Of a stretch of DNA of 64,000 nt, positions 25,144 to 33,486 are shown in pieces (positions within the stretch are counted from its first letter, which is position 1; each line of letters starts with the position of its first letter). The translations under genes were made by a program, and so were the position numbers. The DNA is from Paradevosia shaoguanensis. GTDB taxonomy: Bacteria; Pseudomonadota; Alphaproteobacteria; Rhizobiales; Devosiaceae. The notes below the pieces were generated by a model, which was not told where the DNA came from, made no database searches, and saw only the letters and a program-made list of their open reading frames with translations. The DNA lies in the NCBI RefSeq assembly GCF_016801025.1, contig NZ_CP068983.1, positions 2,665,001-2,729,000 of the forward strand, written 5' to 3'.

Positions 25144-26619
25144 TTATCCCCCGCGATACCAGTTCCGCGCCGCCGTCTTGGGCAGGTATTTCGCCCACGG
25201 CAGCGGGTCCTCCGTTCGAACCGTCCAGTAAAGCAGTTCCTCCAGCATCTCGGTCTTCCGCGCCGCATAGGCCGGGTCGTCGTAGAGGTTGTTGAGCTCC
25301 CCCGGATCGGCTGCGAGGTCGTAAAGCTCGGCTCGCCCCATCAGCTCATAGATCAGCTTCCAGTCGCCCTTGCGCACCATCTTGGTGCTGCCGCTCTGGG
25401 TGACGCTGTTGAGCTCGTCATAGGTCGGCCCGTCATAGGGGAAGTGGAGCGGCGGTCGTTCTTCCGGGCCATAGGGCAGGCTGCCGAACCCGATCTCGCT
25501 GTAGACGCTCGAAAACTCGTCGGCCGGGTAGGGCTCCCCCGCCAGTATCGGCCAGAAGCTGCGGCCCTGGCAGCCGAAGGGGATTTCCGCCCCGATCGCC
25601 TCGCAGAGCGTCGGCATAACGTCGACCAGCGAGATGAAGTCCGTGCGGTCGTCGTTCGGCCGGATGCCTGGTCCCGTCGCGAGGAACGGTATCCGCACCA
25701 GGCATTCGGGCAGTCCCGCTCCCTTGCGCTGCAGGCCGTAGTCGCCGGCATAGTCGCCATGGTCGGCGAGGAATAGGATGATCGTGTTCTCGAAGGTGCC
25801 GTTGGCCTTGAGGTGATCGACGAACCGCCGCACCTGGTCGTCGATCATCCGCAGCATGCCGCAATAGAGCGCCCGGTATCGGCGCCAGTCCTCGTCATAG
25901 CCGGGGCGCTTCTCCTCCTCCAGCGTGCGCAGCCATTGCCACTTGCTGCCCTTGGCCATGCTGGCCTGCGGCCCGGCGAAGCGGTCGGGCATGTCGTCGG
26001 GCGAGAACATCGAGAAATAGGGGTCGGGCGCCTGGTAGGGGTTGTGCGGCTCCGGCAGCGAGAGCCAGAGGAAATAGGGGTTGTCCCGGTTCTGGTCGGC
26101 GCAGGCGATGGCGTCCGAGACGATGCGATGGCAGAGCTGGTTCTCGAGCGGGAAGGGCGTCGGCTCGCTCGCCACGCGATGGTCAAGATCGAAGAGCCAT
26201 TGGTCCGATTCCCGCTCGCTCGCGCTCGCCCGGTCCGCTGGGCCATGCGTATGGCTATAGGGCCCGCCATGGAAGTCGAAGGCGCTGGCATCGAGGTAGG
26301 AATGGTTCTTGCCGGCGAGGTTGACAGTATAGCCATGCTCCCGCAGCACCTGCGGCAGGTCCTTGTCCACAATCACCGACTTGGCCATGTCCCAGTTCTG
26401 CTTGACGCGCGTCGCCTTGGCGTAGCGCCCGGTCAGCATCGAGGTGCGGGCCGGTGAGCAGATCGGGATCGGGGTATAGGCGCGCGAAAAGCGAGTGCCG
26501 CTCCGCCCGAGCGAATCCACGAACGGCATAGTGTCGACGGGGAAGCCCTCGGACGCGAAGAAGTCGGCGCGCTGCTGATCGGTCATGATCAGCACGATGT
26601 TGGGTTTGGAAGCAGGCAA
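25144..26619 (-). CDS. Type I (formylglycine) sulfatase, second copy type
   Basis: 491 residues if translation begins at TTG 26619 (PASKPNIVLIMTDQQRADFF), preceded by GGGGGA; the longer open frame to 26832 adds about 71 arginine/proline-rich residues without family likeness. Active cysteine Cys54 in ICSPARTSMLTGRY (C-x-P-x-R), metal motifs MTDQQ and FLADHGDYAGDYG, and HNPYQAPDPYFSMF. It is quite different from the sulfatase at 21036, so substrates probably differ. No signal peptide. Last gene of the minus-strand operon from 29892, after a 130-bp gap with a stem-loop. Confidence 0.9.
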   Translation of the reverse strand: MPASKPNIVLIMTDQQRADFFASEGFPVDTMPFVDSLGRSGTRFSRAYTPIPICSPARTSMLTGRYAKATRVKQNWDMAKSVIVDKDLPQVLREHGYTVNLAGKNHSYLDASAFDFHGGPYSHTHGPADRASASERESDQWLFDLDHRVASEPTPFPLENQLCHRIVSDAIACADQNRDNPYFLWLSLPEPHNPYQAPDPYFSMFSPDDMPDRFAGPQASMAKGSKWQWLRTLEEEKRPGYDEDWRRYRALYCGMLRMIDDQVRRFVDHLKANGTFENTIILFLADHGDYAGDYGLQRKGAGLPECLVRIPFLATGPGIRPNDDRTDFISLVDVMPTLCEAIGAEIPFGCQGRSFWPILAGEPYPADEFSSVYSEIGFGSLPYGPEERPPLHFPYDGPTYDELNSVTQSGSTKMVRKGDWKLIYELMGRAELYDLAADPGELNNLYDDPAYAARKTEMLEELLYWTVRTEDPLPWAKYLPKTAARNWYRGG

Positions 26620-26645
26620 GGGGATCCCCCGGATCAAGGACGATG

Positions 26646-26670
26646 CCTCCGGCCGGCTGCCGGCCGGAGG
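26646..26670 (-). other. Perfect stem-loop between binding-protein and sulfatase genes
   Basis: A 25-base perfect palindrome centred on one T (arms of 12, CCTCCGGCCGGC and GCCGGCCGGAGG). It lies in the 130-bp gap after the binding-protein stop and has no T-run; probably a 3' stabiliser or attenuator within the operon. Confidence 0.7.
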
Positions 26671-26749
26671 TCCTGGCGAAGGTCCCGAAGCGCTGCCCGG
26701 AAGGCGGGAGGTTGCCGCCGGGCAGGCTCGGGCGCTGGGCTGTGGAACG

Positions 26750-28036
26750 TCAGCCCAGGATTCGGCTGGCTTCCGTGAGGAAGTTGTCGGCCGCGGCATC
26801 GGGCGTCGTCTGCGCGAAGCCGATCGAGGCATTGAGCCGACCCATCAGGGCTTCGAGCTCGCCGTGTCCGCTGATCCAGCGCGGCGTGGCGCTGGGCGCG
26901 GTTTTGCGCAGCTCGGTCAGGTAGTTGAGCACCTTGGTGCTCGGCGCATCGGCGGTCTTGGCCAGTACTGCCGTGGCCCGGTCCGAGGCGGGGCCGCCCA
27001 GGGTGAGGCCGAGAACGCCCAGCGCTTCCTCGTCGTTGAGGAGGAAGTTGATGAGCTTGGCCGCCGCTTCCTTGTTCTGCGAGCTTTCCGGGATCACCCA
27101 GAAATCGAGGGCGCGGATGAGGTGGCCGTTGTCCGGTGCGCCGGCCACGACCGGGCAGGCGTGGATATCCAGCTCGTCCTGCATCAGCGCCTGGTAGAAC
27201 ACCAATTGCTGGCTCCAGCCGATCTGCATGGCCGAGCGGTTCTTGACGATGGTGGCGTTCTGGAAGCCGGCGCTTTCGGCCGTGACCGATGGCGGCGGGG
27301 CGCCCTGTTCGGCACGCAGCGATTCCCAATAGGCCAGCCAGTCGACGAGGTCGGCCTTCTCGAAGCCGACGGCGTTGTCGCCCTTGTAGAGCGACTTGCC
27401 GCGCTGGAAGAGGTAGACCTCGAAGAGCCCGAGGAAGCCGCCATTGTCGCTGACGCCGTAATGGTTGGCGCCGCCCGCCTTGCCGAGCTTGATGGCAAGG
27501 TCGCGGAAGCTGTCCCAGGTGAGGTTATCGAGCGCGCCGGCGCCGGCTGCATCGAGCTTGGCCTTGTTGTAGAACAGCGCCACCGAGATCTGGTTGTTGC
27601 CGATCGCATGGGTGGCGTCGCCGTCCTTGCCGATCTCGACCACGCCCGGATAGAGCGCCGAGATGTCGATGGTCTGGCCCACGAAGGGGCTGAGGTCGGC
27701 GAGGAGCCCGCGCTCGGTGTAGTCGAAGAGGTAGGTCATCGAGTGCCGGTGCATGTCCGGCGCGCCGCCACCCGAATACTGGACCGGCAGGCGGTCGTAG
27801 AATTCGGCGAAGGGCGCGAACTCGACATTGACGGCGATGTCGGGGTTCTTCTGGGTGAAGAGCTTGATCGCCTGCTGCATGCGGTCATGGGTGTCCTGGC
27901 CGCCGTACCAGGCAGCCTTGATCTGGGTTTGCTGGGCGAATGCCGCATTGGGCAGCCCCAGCCAGAGGGCGGCTGCCCCTCCGATCGATATCTTCATTAC
28001 ATCGCGCCGGTTGAGGGCGCCGTTCGTCCTGGTCAT
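26750..28036 (-). CDS. CUT1 ABC transporter solute-binding protein with Tat-type signal
   Basis: 428 residues. Leader NRRDVMKISIGGAAALWLGL with Arg10-Arg11 and probable cleavage after AFA (34). Family 1 features: IKAAWYGGQDTHDRMQQAIKLFTQKNPDIAVNVEF, ISVALFYNKAKLDAAGAG, ALDFWVIPESSQNKEAAAKLINFLL. Third gene of the operon permease-permease-binding protein-sulfatase, an unusual order since binding proteins normally come first. Confidence 0.92.
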   Translation of the reverse strand: MTRTNGALNRRDVMKISIGGAAALWLGLPNAAFAQQTQIKAAWYGGQDTHDRMQQAIKLFTQKNPDIAVNVEFAPFAEFYDRLPVQYSGGGAPDMHRHSMTYLFDYTERGLLADLSPFVGQTIDISALYPGVVEIGKDGDATHAIGNNQISVALFYNKAKLDAAGAGALDNLTWDSFRDLAIKLGKAGGANHYGVSDNGGFLGLFEVYLFQRGKSLYKGDNAVGFEKADLVDWLAYWESLRAEQGAPPPSVTAESAGFQNATIVKNRSAMQIGWSQQLVFYQALMQDELDIHACPVVAGAPDNGHLIRALDFWVIPESSQNKEAAAKLINFLLNDEEALGVLGLTLGGPASDRATAVLAKTADAPSTKVLNYLTELRKTAPSATPRWISGHGELEALMGRLNASIGFAQTTPDAAADNFLTEASRILG

Positions 28037-28069
28037 GGTGTCTCCTCCTTGGTGGTCTGGCCCGGCGGC

Positions 28070-28930
28070 CTATCCCTTCAGGCCGGTCGTGGCGATGCCG
28101 TCTGCGAGCTGCTTCTGGAACAGGACGAAGAGCACGAAGATCGGAATGAGCGTGATCACCGACATGGCAAACAGCATGCCCCAGGCGGATTCCCCGCTGG
28201 TCGCGTCGATGAAGAGGTTGAGTGCGAGCGCAGCCGTGTATTTCTCGGTCTGCGTCAGGTAGATGAGCTGGCCGAAGAAGTCGTTCCAGGTCCACAGGAA
28301 CGTGAACACCGCAACGATCACCAGCGCCGGCCGGCAGAGCGGAAAGATGATGTGCCAGAAAGTCTGGTACTTGTTCGAGCCGTCGAGCTCGGCCGCCTCG
28401 TCGAGGTCGCGCGGGATCGAGCGGATGAACTGCACCAGCAGGAACACGAAGAAGGCATCGACCGCGAAGAACTTGGGCAGCACCAGCGGGATGATCGTGT
28501 TCACCGCCCCCAGCTTCTGGAACATGATGTACTGGGGCAGGATGGTCACATGGAACGGCAGCATGATCGTGACCAGCATGATCGCGAACGCCACCTTCGA
28601 GAACGGGAAGCTCAGCCGCGCAAAGGCATAGGCCGCCAGCGTGCACGAGAAGAGGTTTCCCGCGATGCACAGCACGCAGATCACCGCCGAGTTGAACATG
28701 AAGAGGGCGAAGGGCATGCCCAGCTTGTTCCAGCCGTCGATGTAGTTGCGCAGCGTGAACGGATCAGGCAGCAGGCCGGGCTCGGAGAAGATCACCTGCT
28801 CGGGCTTGAACGAGCTCGATACCAGCCAGAGCAGCGGATAGCTCATCACGAGAGCGAAGAGGATCAGCACCGCATAGCGGATGACGGAGCGGAGCGGGCG
28901 ATTGGCCTGGGCGGCGGCAGTAGCGGACAT
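28070..28930 (-). CDS. CUT1 ABC transporter permease (MalG type)
   Basis: 286 residues from ATG 28930 (MSATAAAQANRPLRSVIRYAV). Spans include VLILFALVMSYPLLWLVSSSFK; EAA loop LDEAAELDGSNKYQTFWHIIFPL; C-terminus FQKQLADGIATTGLKG. The frame reads open far upstream, but that part overlaps the other permease in another frame. Starts 8 bp after the upstream permease. Confidence 0.94.
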   Translation of the reverse strand: MSATAAAQANRPLRSVIRYAVLILFALVMSYPLLWLVSSSFKPEQVIFSEPGLLPDPFTLRNYIDGWNKLGMPFALFMFNSAVICVLCIAGNLFSCTLAAYAFARLSFPFSKVAFAIMLVTIMLPFHVTILPQYIMFQKLGAVNTIIPLVLPKFFAVDAFFVFLLVQFIRSIPRDLDEAAELDGSNKYQTFWHIIFPLCRPALVIVAVFTFLWTWNDFFGQLIYLTQTEKYTAALALNLFIDATSGESAWGMLFAMSVITLIPIFVLFVLFQKQLADGIATTGLKG

Positions 28931-28938
28931 CCTGGGCC

Positions 28939-29892
28939 TCAGCTTTCGTAGTGAACCCAGAACCGCGAAGACCAGAAGGCCAGGGCGGTAAAGATGCCGA
29001 TGATGATGAGCAGCACCCAGGCCATGGCCATGGCGTAGCCCATGTGAAAGTTCCGGAAGCCCTCGAGGTAGAGGTAGAGCGTGTAGAAGAGGGTGGAGTC
29101 GATCGGGCCGCCCGAGCCGTCGCTGATCACATAGGCCGGGACGAACGCCTGGAACGCGGTGATGGTCTGCATTACCAGGTTGAAGAGGATGAGCGGGCTG
29201 AGGAGCGGCAGCGTGATCGTGAAGAAGCGCTGGACCGGATTGGCCCCGTCTATGATCGTGGCCTCCACGATCTCGCGCGGTATCTGCCGTACGCCGGCGA
29301 GGAAGATCACCATCGGCGCGCCGAACTGCCAGACATGCAGCAGCACGATGGTCCAGAGGGCATAGCGTGGATCGCCGATCCAGCTCGTGCCGGCAATGCC
29401 GAAAACCGCGAGCACCGAATTGACGAGACCGTCGCCGCCGAAGAGTTGGCGCCAGAGCACGCCGATGGCGACGCTGCCACCCAGGAGCGAAGGCAGGTAA
29501 TAGACGCTGCGGAAGAAATCGACCGAGCGCGTCGCCGACGACAACGACACCGCGATGATGAGCGCCAGTGCTACCGAGAGCGGGACCGAGGTCAGCACAT
29601 AGGTCGTCGTGACCCGCAGCGACTGCAGATAGCGCGGATCGACGACCAGCCGCTCGTAGTTCGCCGTGCCGATGAAGCGTGGCCAGGACAGCAGATCGTA
29701 ATTGGTGAAGGACAGCACCGCCGAGGCGATCATCGGCAGCGCCGTGAGCAGCACGATGCCCAGCAGCCATGGCGCGAGAAACACCAGGGCGGCGCCCGTA
29801 TCGCGCCGACCGCGGCGGTCGGGAGTGGCGTTGGCCAGCATTTCCCGCGCACCGGTCACTCCCTGATCACTTGCCGTTTCAGGCACAGCCAT
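28939..29892 (-). CDS. CUT1 ABC transporter permease (MalF type)
   Basis: 317 residues from ATG 29892 (MAVPETASDQGVTG), preceded by GGAGGAG with 5-bp spacing; an upstream ATG at 29919 is less likely. First span ALVFLAPWLLGIVLLTALPMIASAVL; EAA loop IVEATIIDGANPVQRFFTITLPL. First gene of the minus-strand operon, divergent from a LacI gene. The operon lacks an ATPase. Confidence 0.93.
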   Translation of the reverse strand: MAVPETASDQGVTGAREMLANATPDRRGRRDTGAALVFLAPWLLGIVLLTALPMIASAVLSFTNYDLLSWPRFIGTANYERLVVDPRYLQSLRVTTTYVLTSVPLSVALALIIAVSLSSATRSVDFFRSVYYLPSLLGGSVAIGVLWRQLFGGDGLVNSVLAVFGIAGTSWIGDPRYALWTIVLLHVWQFGAPMVIFLAGVRQIPREIVEATIIDGANPVQRFFTITLPLLSPLILFNLVMQTITAFQAFVPAYVISDGSGGPIDSTLFYTLYLYLEGFRNFHMGYAMAMAWVLLIIIGIFTALAFWSSRFWVHYES

Positions 29893-30005
29893 TCGGTCTC
29901 CTCCCCGGACGTCAGGCAAAGCGAAGCTGTTGGCCGGCCACGTGGTTTACGGCCGGTCTCGTTCCGCTCGATCAACTGGATTAGGTCTGGTCTCCCCAGG
30001 CCAGC

Positions 30006-30029
30006 CTTTGCTAAATTTCTTTAGCAAAG
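30006..30029. promoter_or_regulatory. LacI-type operator between permease and LacI genes
   Basis: CTTTGCTAAA-TTTC-TTTAGCAAAG is a perfect 10-bp inverted repeat in the 196-bp gap between the divergent transport operon and the LacI gene. Sequence and symmetry resemble LacI-family sites for carbohydrate regulators. Confidence 0.75.
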
Positions 30030-30088
30030 TTGATTGCATCGCCCGGACTTGTCAAGCAGGTTGGCGGAGCGCTCATGACGAAGGGGAG

Positions 30089-31099
30089 ATGGTCGCGGTG
30101 AAGAAGCGCATCAAGATGGTCGATATCGCCCGCGCTGCCGGCGTCTCCCAGACGACGGTATCGCTGGTGCTCAACAATATCGACGGCGTGCGCATTGCCG
30201 ACGATACGCGCCAGCGCGTCATCGAGACGGCGCGCAAGCTCGGCTATACGCCGGGCCCGGCGCTCAACGTGCTGGAGCGTGACGTACCGACGGTCATCGG
30301 CGTGCTCATCAACGAAATCTCGGCGGCTTATCCGATCGACATCATCGATGGTCTGCACATGTCGGCCCGCGCACAGGCAGTGCAGCTGGCCGTCTTCGTC
30401 ACCGACGGCGTGACCGACCGCGAGGCCGAGGCATTGGCTTCGCTGCGGCGGCTCAACGCGGGCGGGGTGATCTACGCCAATACCTTCACCACAGGCGTGC
30501 ATCCGACGCGGGAGCTCGACCAGTTTCCGCATGTCTTCGTCAATTGCTTCCGGACGGATGGCAAGGGTGTCGCGGTCGTTCCCGGCGAGCGGGCCGGCGG
30601 GTTCGTCGCGGCGCGGCATCTGATGGAGAGCGGGTGCAAGCGCATCGCCACGATTACCGGCGATAGCTGGCACACCAGCGCGCAGCGACGCCTGTATGGT
30701 TTTCGGCGCGGCCTCACGACGGGCGGACTGGCGCTCGCTCCGGAACTGCTGATCCACGGAAGCTGGGGGCATGGCAGCGGCTACCAGTCGATGAAGCAGC
30801 TCCTCGCGCTTCCCGAGCCACCGGATGGGGTGTTCTGCCAGAACGACATGATGGCCCGGGGCGCGCTGACGGCCATAGCCGAGGCCGGGTTGCGGGTGCC
30901 GCAGGATATCGCTGTGATCGGGTTTGACGACCGCGAGTTTGCCAGCGACCTCGGGCTAACGACGCTGATTCAGCCCTATGCCGATATGGCGACCCGCGCG
31001 ATGGCGGTGCTGCACCGACGGAAGGGATTAGAGGCACCGACGACGCTGTCGGTGCGCTGCCGGCTGGTGCAGCGCGAGACGACACGGGTAGTGGGCTAG
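30089..31099 (+). CDS. LacI family transcriptional regulator
   Basis: 336 residues from ATG 30089; GTG 30098 (KKRIKMVDIARAAG) has better spaced GGGGAG and is an alternative. Headpiece IKMVDIARAAGVSQTTVSLVLNNIDGVRI; ligand domain VIGVLINEISAAYPIDIIDGLHMSA, CKRIATITGDSWHTSAQRRLYGF, GVFCQNDMMARGALTAIAEAGL, VIGFDDREFASDLGLTTLIQ. Divergent from the transport/sulfatase operon it probably represses. Its end is 7 bp from the convergent FGE gene end. Confidence 0.94.
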   Translation: MVAVKKRIKMVDIARAAGVSQTTVSLVLNNIDGVRIADDTRQRVIETARKLGYTPGPALNVLERDVPTVIGVLINEISAAYPIDIIDGLHMSARAQAVQLAVFVTDGVTDREAEALASLRRLNAGGVIYANTFTTGVHPTRELDQFPHVFVNCFRTDGKGVAVVPGERAGGFVAARHLMESGCKRIATITGDSWHTSAQRRLYGFRRGLTTGGLALAPELLIHGSWGHGSGYQSMKQLLALPEPPDGVFCQNDMMARGALTAIAEAGLRVPQDIAVIGFDDREFASDLGLTTLIQPYADMATRAMAVLHRRKGLEAPTTLSVRCRLVQRETTRVVG

Positions 31100-31106
31100 G
31101 TCCTGC

Positions 31107-32084
31107 TCAGAGGTCGTAGACCAGCCGAAACCCCGTGTGTCCCGTCGTCGTATCCGGCGTGTTCCCTATCCGGGCGGCGATCCGGTAGCGGTAGCAATAC
31201 GAGATGTGGCAGAGGTACGAGCCGCCTTTCAGCAACTTGCGATTTTCCAGACGGGCGCGCTCGTTGATGTCCTGGGCCTGGCGCTTGAGCGAGCGGATGC
31301 GGAAGGGCTCGGCAGTCCATTCCCAGGCATTGCCGCTCATGTTGTAGAGGCCGTAGCCGTTGGGTGCGAAGGACTTTGCCGGAGCGGTGCCCTTGTAGCC
31401 GTCGGCATCTGTGTTGTGGTTGGGGAACTGGCCCTGCCAGATGTTGCAGGGGAAGCTGCCGGTGTCGTCCGGCTCGGCCTCGCCCCAGGGAAACCGCGCA
31501 CCCTTGAGGCCGCCGCGCGCAGCATGCTCCCATTCGGCCTCCGCGGGCAGGCGACCTCCAGCCCAGGCGGCGAAGGCTTGGGCGTCGTTCCACGACACGT
31601 GGACGACTGGATGATCCTCGATTCCGGTGGTGTCGCTTTGCGGGCCGAAGGGGTGGTTCCAGGTGGCGCCATCGACGCGCCGCCACCATTCGGTGCCGAC
31701 AACGGCCTGCGTCTCGAAATCCTCGGGGAGGAACTGGAAGAAGACGAAGGACCAGCCGAATCTTTCGGCCTCGGTGACATAGCCGGTCGCGGCGACGAAG
31801 GCGGCGAAGCGTTCGTTGGTGACGGCGGTCTCGTCCATCAGGAAGGGCTTGACGCGCACCCGCCGCACGGGGCCTTCGCCATCCTCAAGATGATGCGGCT
31901 TGCTGGTGCCGATTTCCGCCATGCCACCAGGAATGGACTTGCGGGCAGACTCACCCGAAGGACTGGCCGGCCGGCGTTCCGCCAGCAGGGCCTGGATATC
32001 AAGCGGAAACTGCGGCTCGCGCGCCGCGCTCGGAGCGCAGCAGCTCGTGGGTTCGGTTCCGGTCTGGTTGCTTGCGGTAGCCAT
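31107..32084 (-). CDS. Formylglycine-generating enzyme (sulfatase-modifying factor)
   Basis: 325-residue aerobic FGE that oxidises the cysteine of C-x-P-x-R in sulfatases to formylglycine. The decisive segment is GGSYLCHISYCYRYR, with Cys292 and Cys297 matching the two copper-binding catalytic cysteines of human FGE; GNTPDTTTGHTGFR follows as in true FGEs. Other signs: IPGGMAEIGT start of the domain, RVKPFLMDETAVTNERFAAFV, RLPAEAEWEHAARGG. An N-terminal CCAPS motif (Cys15-16) is present. No signal peptide, so it matches the cytosolic sulfatases at 21036 and 26619. ATG 32084 is the assumed start; no clear ribosome site is visible. Confidence 0.94.
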   Translation of the reverse strand: MATASNQTGTEPTSCCAPSAAREPQFPLDIQALLAERRPASPSGESARKSIPGGMAEIGTSKPHHLEDGEGPVRRVRVKPFLMDETAVTNERFAAFVAATGYVTEAERFGWSFVFFQFLPEDFETQAVVGTEWWRRVDGATWNHPFGPQSDTTGIEDHPVVHVSWNDAQAFAAWAGGRLPAEAEWEHAARGGLKGARFPWGEAEPDDTGSFPCNIWQGQFPNHNTDADGYKGTAPAKSFAPNGYGLYNMSGNAWEWTAEPFRIRSLKRQAQDINERARLENRKLLKGGSYLCHISYCYRYRIAARIGNTPDTTTGHTGFRLVYDL

Positions 32085-32143
32085 GGTGGCCGCAATTGGA
32101 AGGCTTTGTGCCGCGCAAGGCAAGCCCGCGCGGCACAAACTCG

Positions 32144-33337
32144 TTACGGCATCTCGATGATGCAGACGCCGTTGCGGGCGACGACCTGTCCGCCCTTGAC
32201 CACCAGCGGGGGCGGGGTGATTTCGACCACGGCATTGGCGGGCGTTTCGCCGGCCAGCAGGGTGAAGTCCGCATGGTCGCCGACATCGAGGCCATAGCCA
32301 TCGAGATGCATGACATCGGCGCCGCCCTGGGAGACGATTTCGAGCATGAACTTGAGGTCGTCGTCCGAGCGAACGCCGTTCTTCATGCCGATGATGCGGG
32401 CGCGGTCGATCATGTCGGGCTGGCCCCATGGGCCCCAGGTGTCACGAATGCCATCGCAGCCGGCGCCGATACGAATGCCGTGCTCCTTGAGGCGCTTGAC
32501 CGATGGCACGGTGGCCGAGGGCGCGCCGGTGGTGAGGATGGCGATATCGAGTTCGGCGATCTGCTCCATCAGCTTGCCGACGCGCAGGTAGTCGTTCATC
32601 CCCAGGCAGAAGGCGTGGCTGATGGCGAAACGCCCCTGCATGCCATTGGCGCGCACGCGCTCGAAGATGAGCTCCATGCTGAAGGCACCGAGTTCGCCTG
32701 CCTCGTGGAGATGGATATCGATATCGACGCCATGCTTGAGGGCGAGTTGGAAGAGTACGTCGAGCTGGCCCTTGGGGTCGCGGTCGATGCCGCAGGGGTC
32801 GAGGCCGCCCAGCACTTCGCAGCCATTGGACAGGGCCTCGTCGAGCAGTTCAACGGTGCCCGGCATGCACATCACGCCTGATTGCGGAAACGCGACGATC
32901 TCGATGTCGATGATGCCCTTGAGCTTTTCGCGGGTTTCCTGGACGCCCTCGACGAGACGCAGTCCGTGGGTGGTGTCGATGTCGACGTGGCTGCGGATAT
33001 GGGTGGCGCCGTGGGCGGCAAGGCCGATGGCGTGGCGCATGGATTGGCGATGCGGATCGAGGCCGATCGCCAGGCGGTTTTCGCGCTCGAAGTCGATGCG
33101 GCTGCGCAGCGTGGCTTCGCGATTGTTCTCGTGCCAGCCCATGCCCCACGTGGTCTTGTCGATATGGGTGTGGGCGTCGATCAGGCCGGGCCAGGCGATG
33201 GCATTACCGCCGTCTTCCACAGCGATGCCGGGCTGCGCGGCAAGCGAGCCGGTCTGCGCGATGCGGCCGTCGCGGATCAGGATGTCGGTGGTGGCGCCTC
33301 CGAGGGGGCGGACGTTCTTGAGAAGCAAATCGTGCAT
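32144..33337 (-). CDS. Cytosine-deaminase-like amidohydrolase (CodA family)
   Basis: 397-residue metal-dependent deaminase or hydrolase. HxH motif WPGLIDAHTHIDKTTWG, RSHVDIDTTHGLRLVEGV, DPCGIDRDP, HLHEAGELG, SHAFCLG, and the metal aspartate in GCDGIRDTWGPWGQPDM, close in layout to CodA, whose corresponding region is D-x-F-D-P-W. Family members deaminate cytosine, isocytosine, creatinine-like or other cyclic amidines. Lies after the permeases of the minus-strand importer and before the FGE. A palindrome upstream (33376-33396) may allow separate control. Confidence 0.85.
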   Translation of the reverse strand: MHDLLLKNVRPLGGATTDILIRDGRIAQTGSLAAQPGIAVEDGGNAIAWPGLIDAHTHIDKTTWGMGWHENNREATLRSRIDFERENRLAIGLDPHRQSMRHAIGLAAHGATHIRSHVDIDTTHGLRLVEGVQETREKLKGIIDIEIVAFPQSGVMCMPGTVELLDEALSNGCEVLGGLDPCGIDRDPKGQLDVLFQLALKHGVDIDIHLHEAGELGAFSMELIFERVRANGMQGRFAISHAFCLGMNDYLRVGKLMEQIAELDIAILTTGAPSATVPSVKRLKEHGIRIGAGCDGIRDTWGPWGQPDMIDRARIIGMKNGVRSDDDLKFMLEIVSQGGADVMHLDGYGLDVGDHADFTLLAGETPANAVVEITPPPLVVKGGQVVARNGVCIIEMP

Positions 33338-33375
33338 GGCAGTCTCGGTCTGGGCGTCGGAAATTCGGGGCTATG

Positions 33376-33396
33376 CCGATATCAACACGATATCGG
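33376..33396. promoter_or_regulatory. Inverted repeat upstream of the CodA-like gene
   Basis: CCGATATC-AACAC-GATATCGG, a perfect 8-bp inverted repeat 38 bp upstream of the start codon in a 149-bp gap. Could be an operator of an internal promoter or a stem-loop after the permease gene; a second GC-rich hairpin near 33466-33480 lies in the same gap. Confidence 0.4.
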
Positions 33397-33486
33397 GGAC
33401 GATGCCGGCAGAGATACGGCTAATCGCCGGTCGATTGAAAGGGCAGCGGCCCTTACGGGTCGCCGCCCTCCGGGAGGGACGGGTTG

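Noticed and set aside
24645-25295. 216-codon open frame on the plus strand across the palindromic element
   Set aside because: It translates both arms of the RIME-like repeat and the A-rich tract, is Pro/Lys/Arg-rich without domain likeness, and runs into the sulfatase gene on the other strand.
26620-26832. N-terminal extension of the sulfatase frame
   Set aside because: About 71 residues rich in Arg, Pro and Ser that cross the stem-loop and the end of the binding-protein gene; the sulfatase fold begins at PASKPNIVL after TTG 26619.
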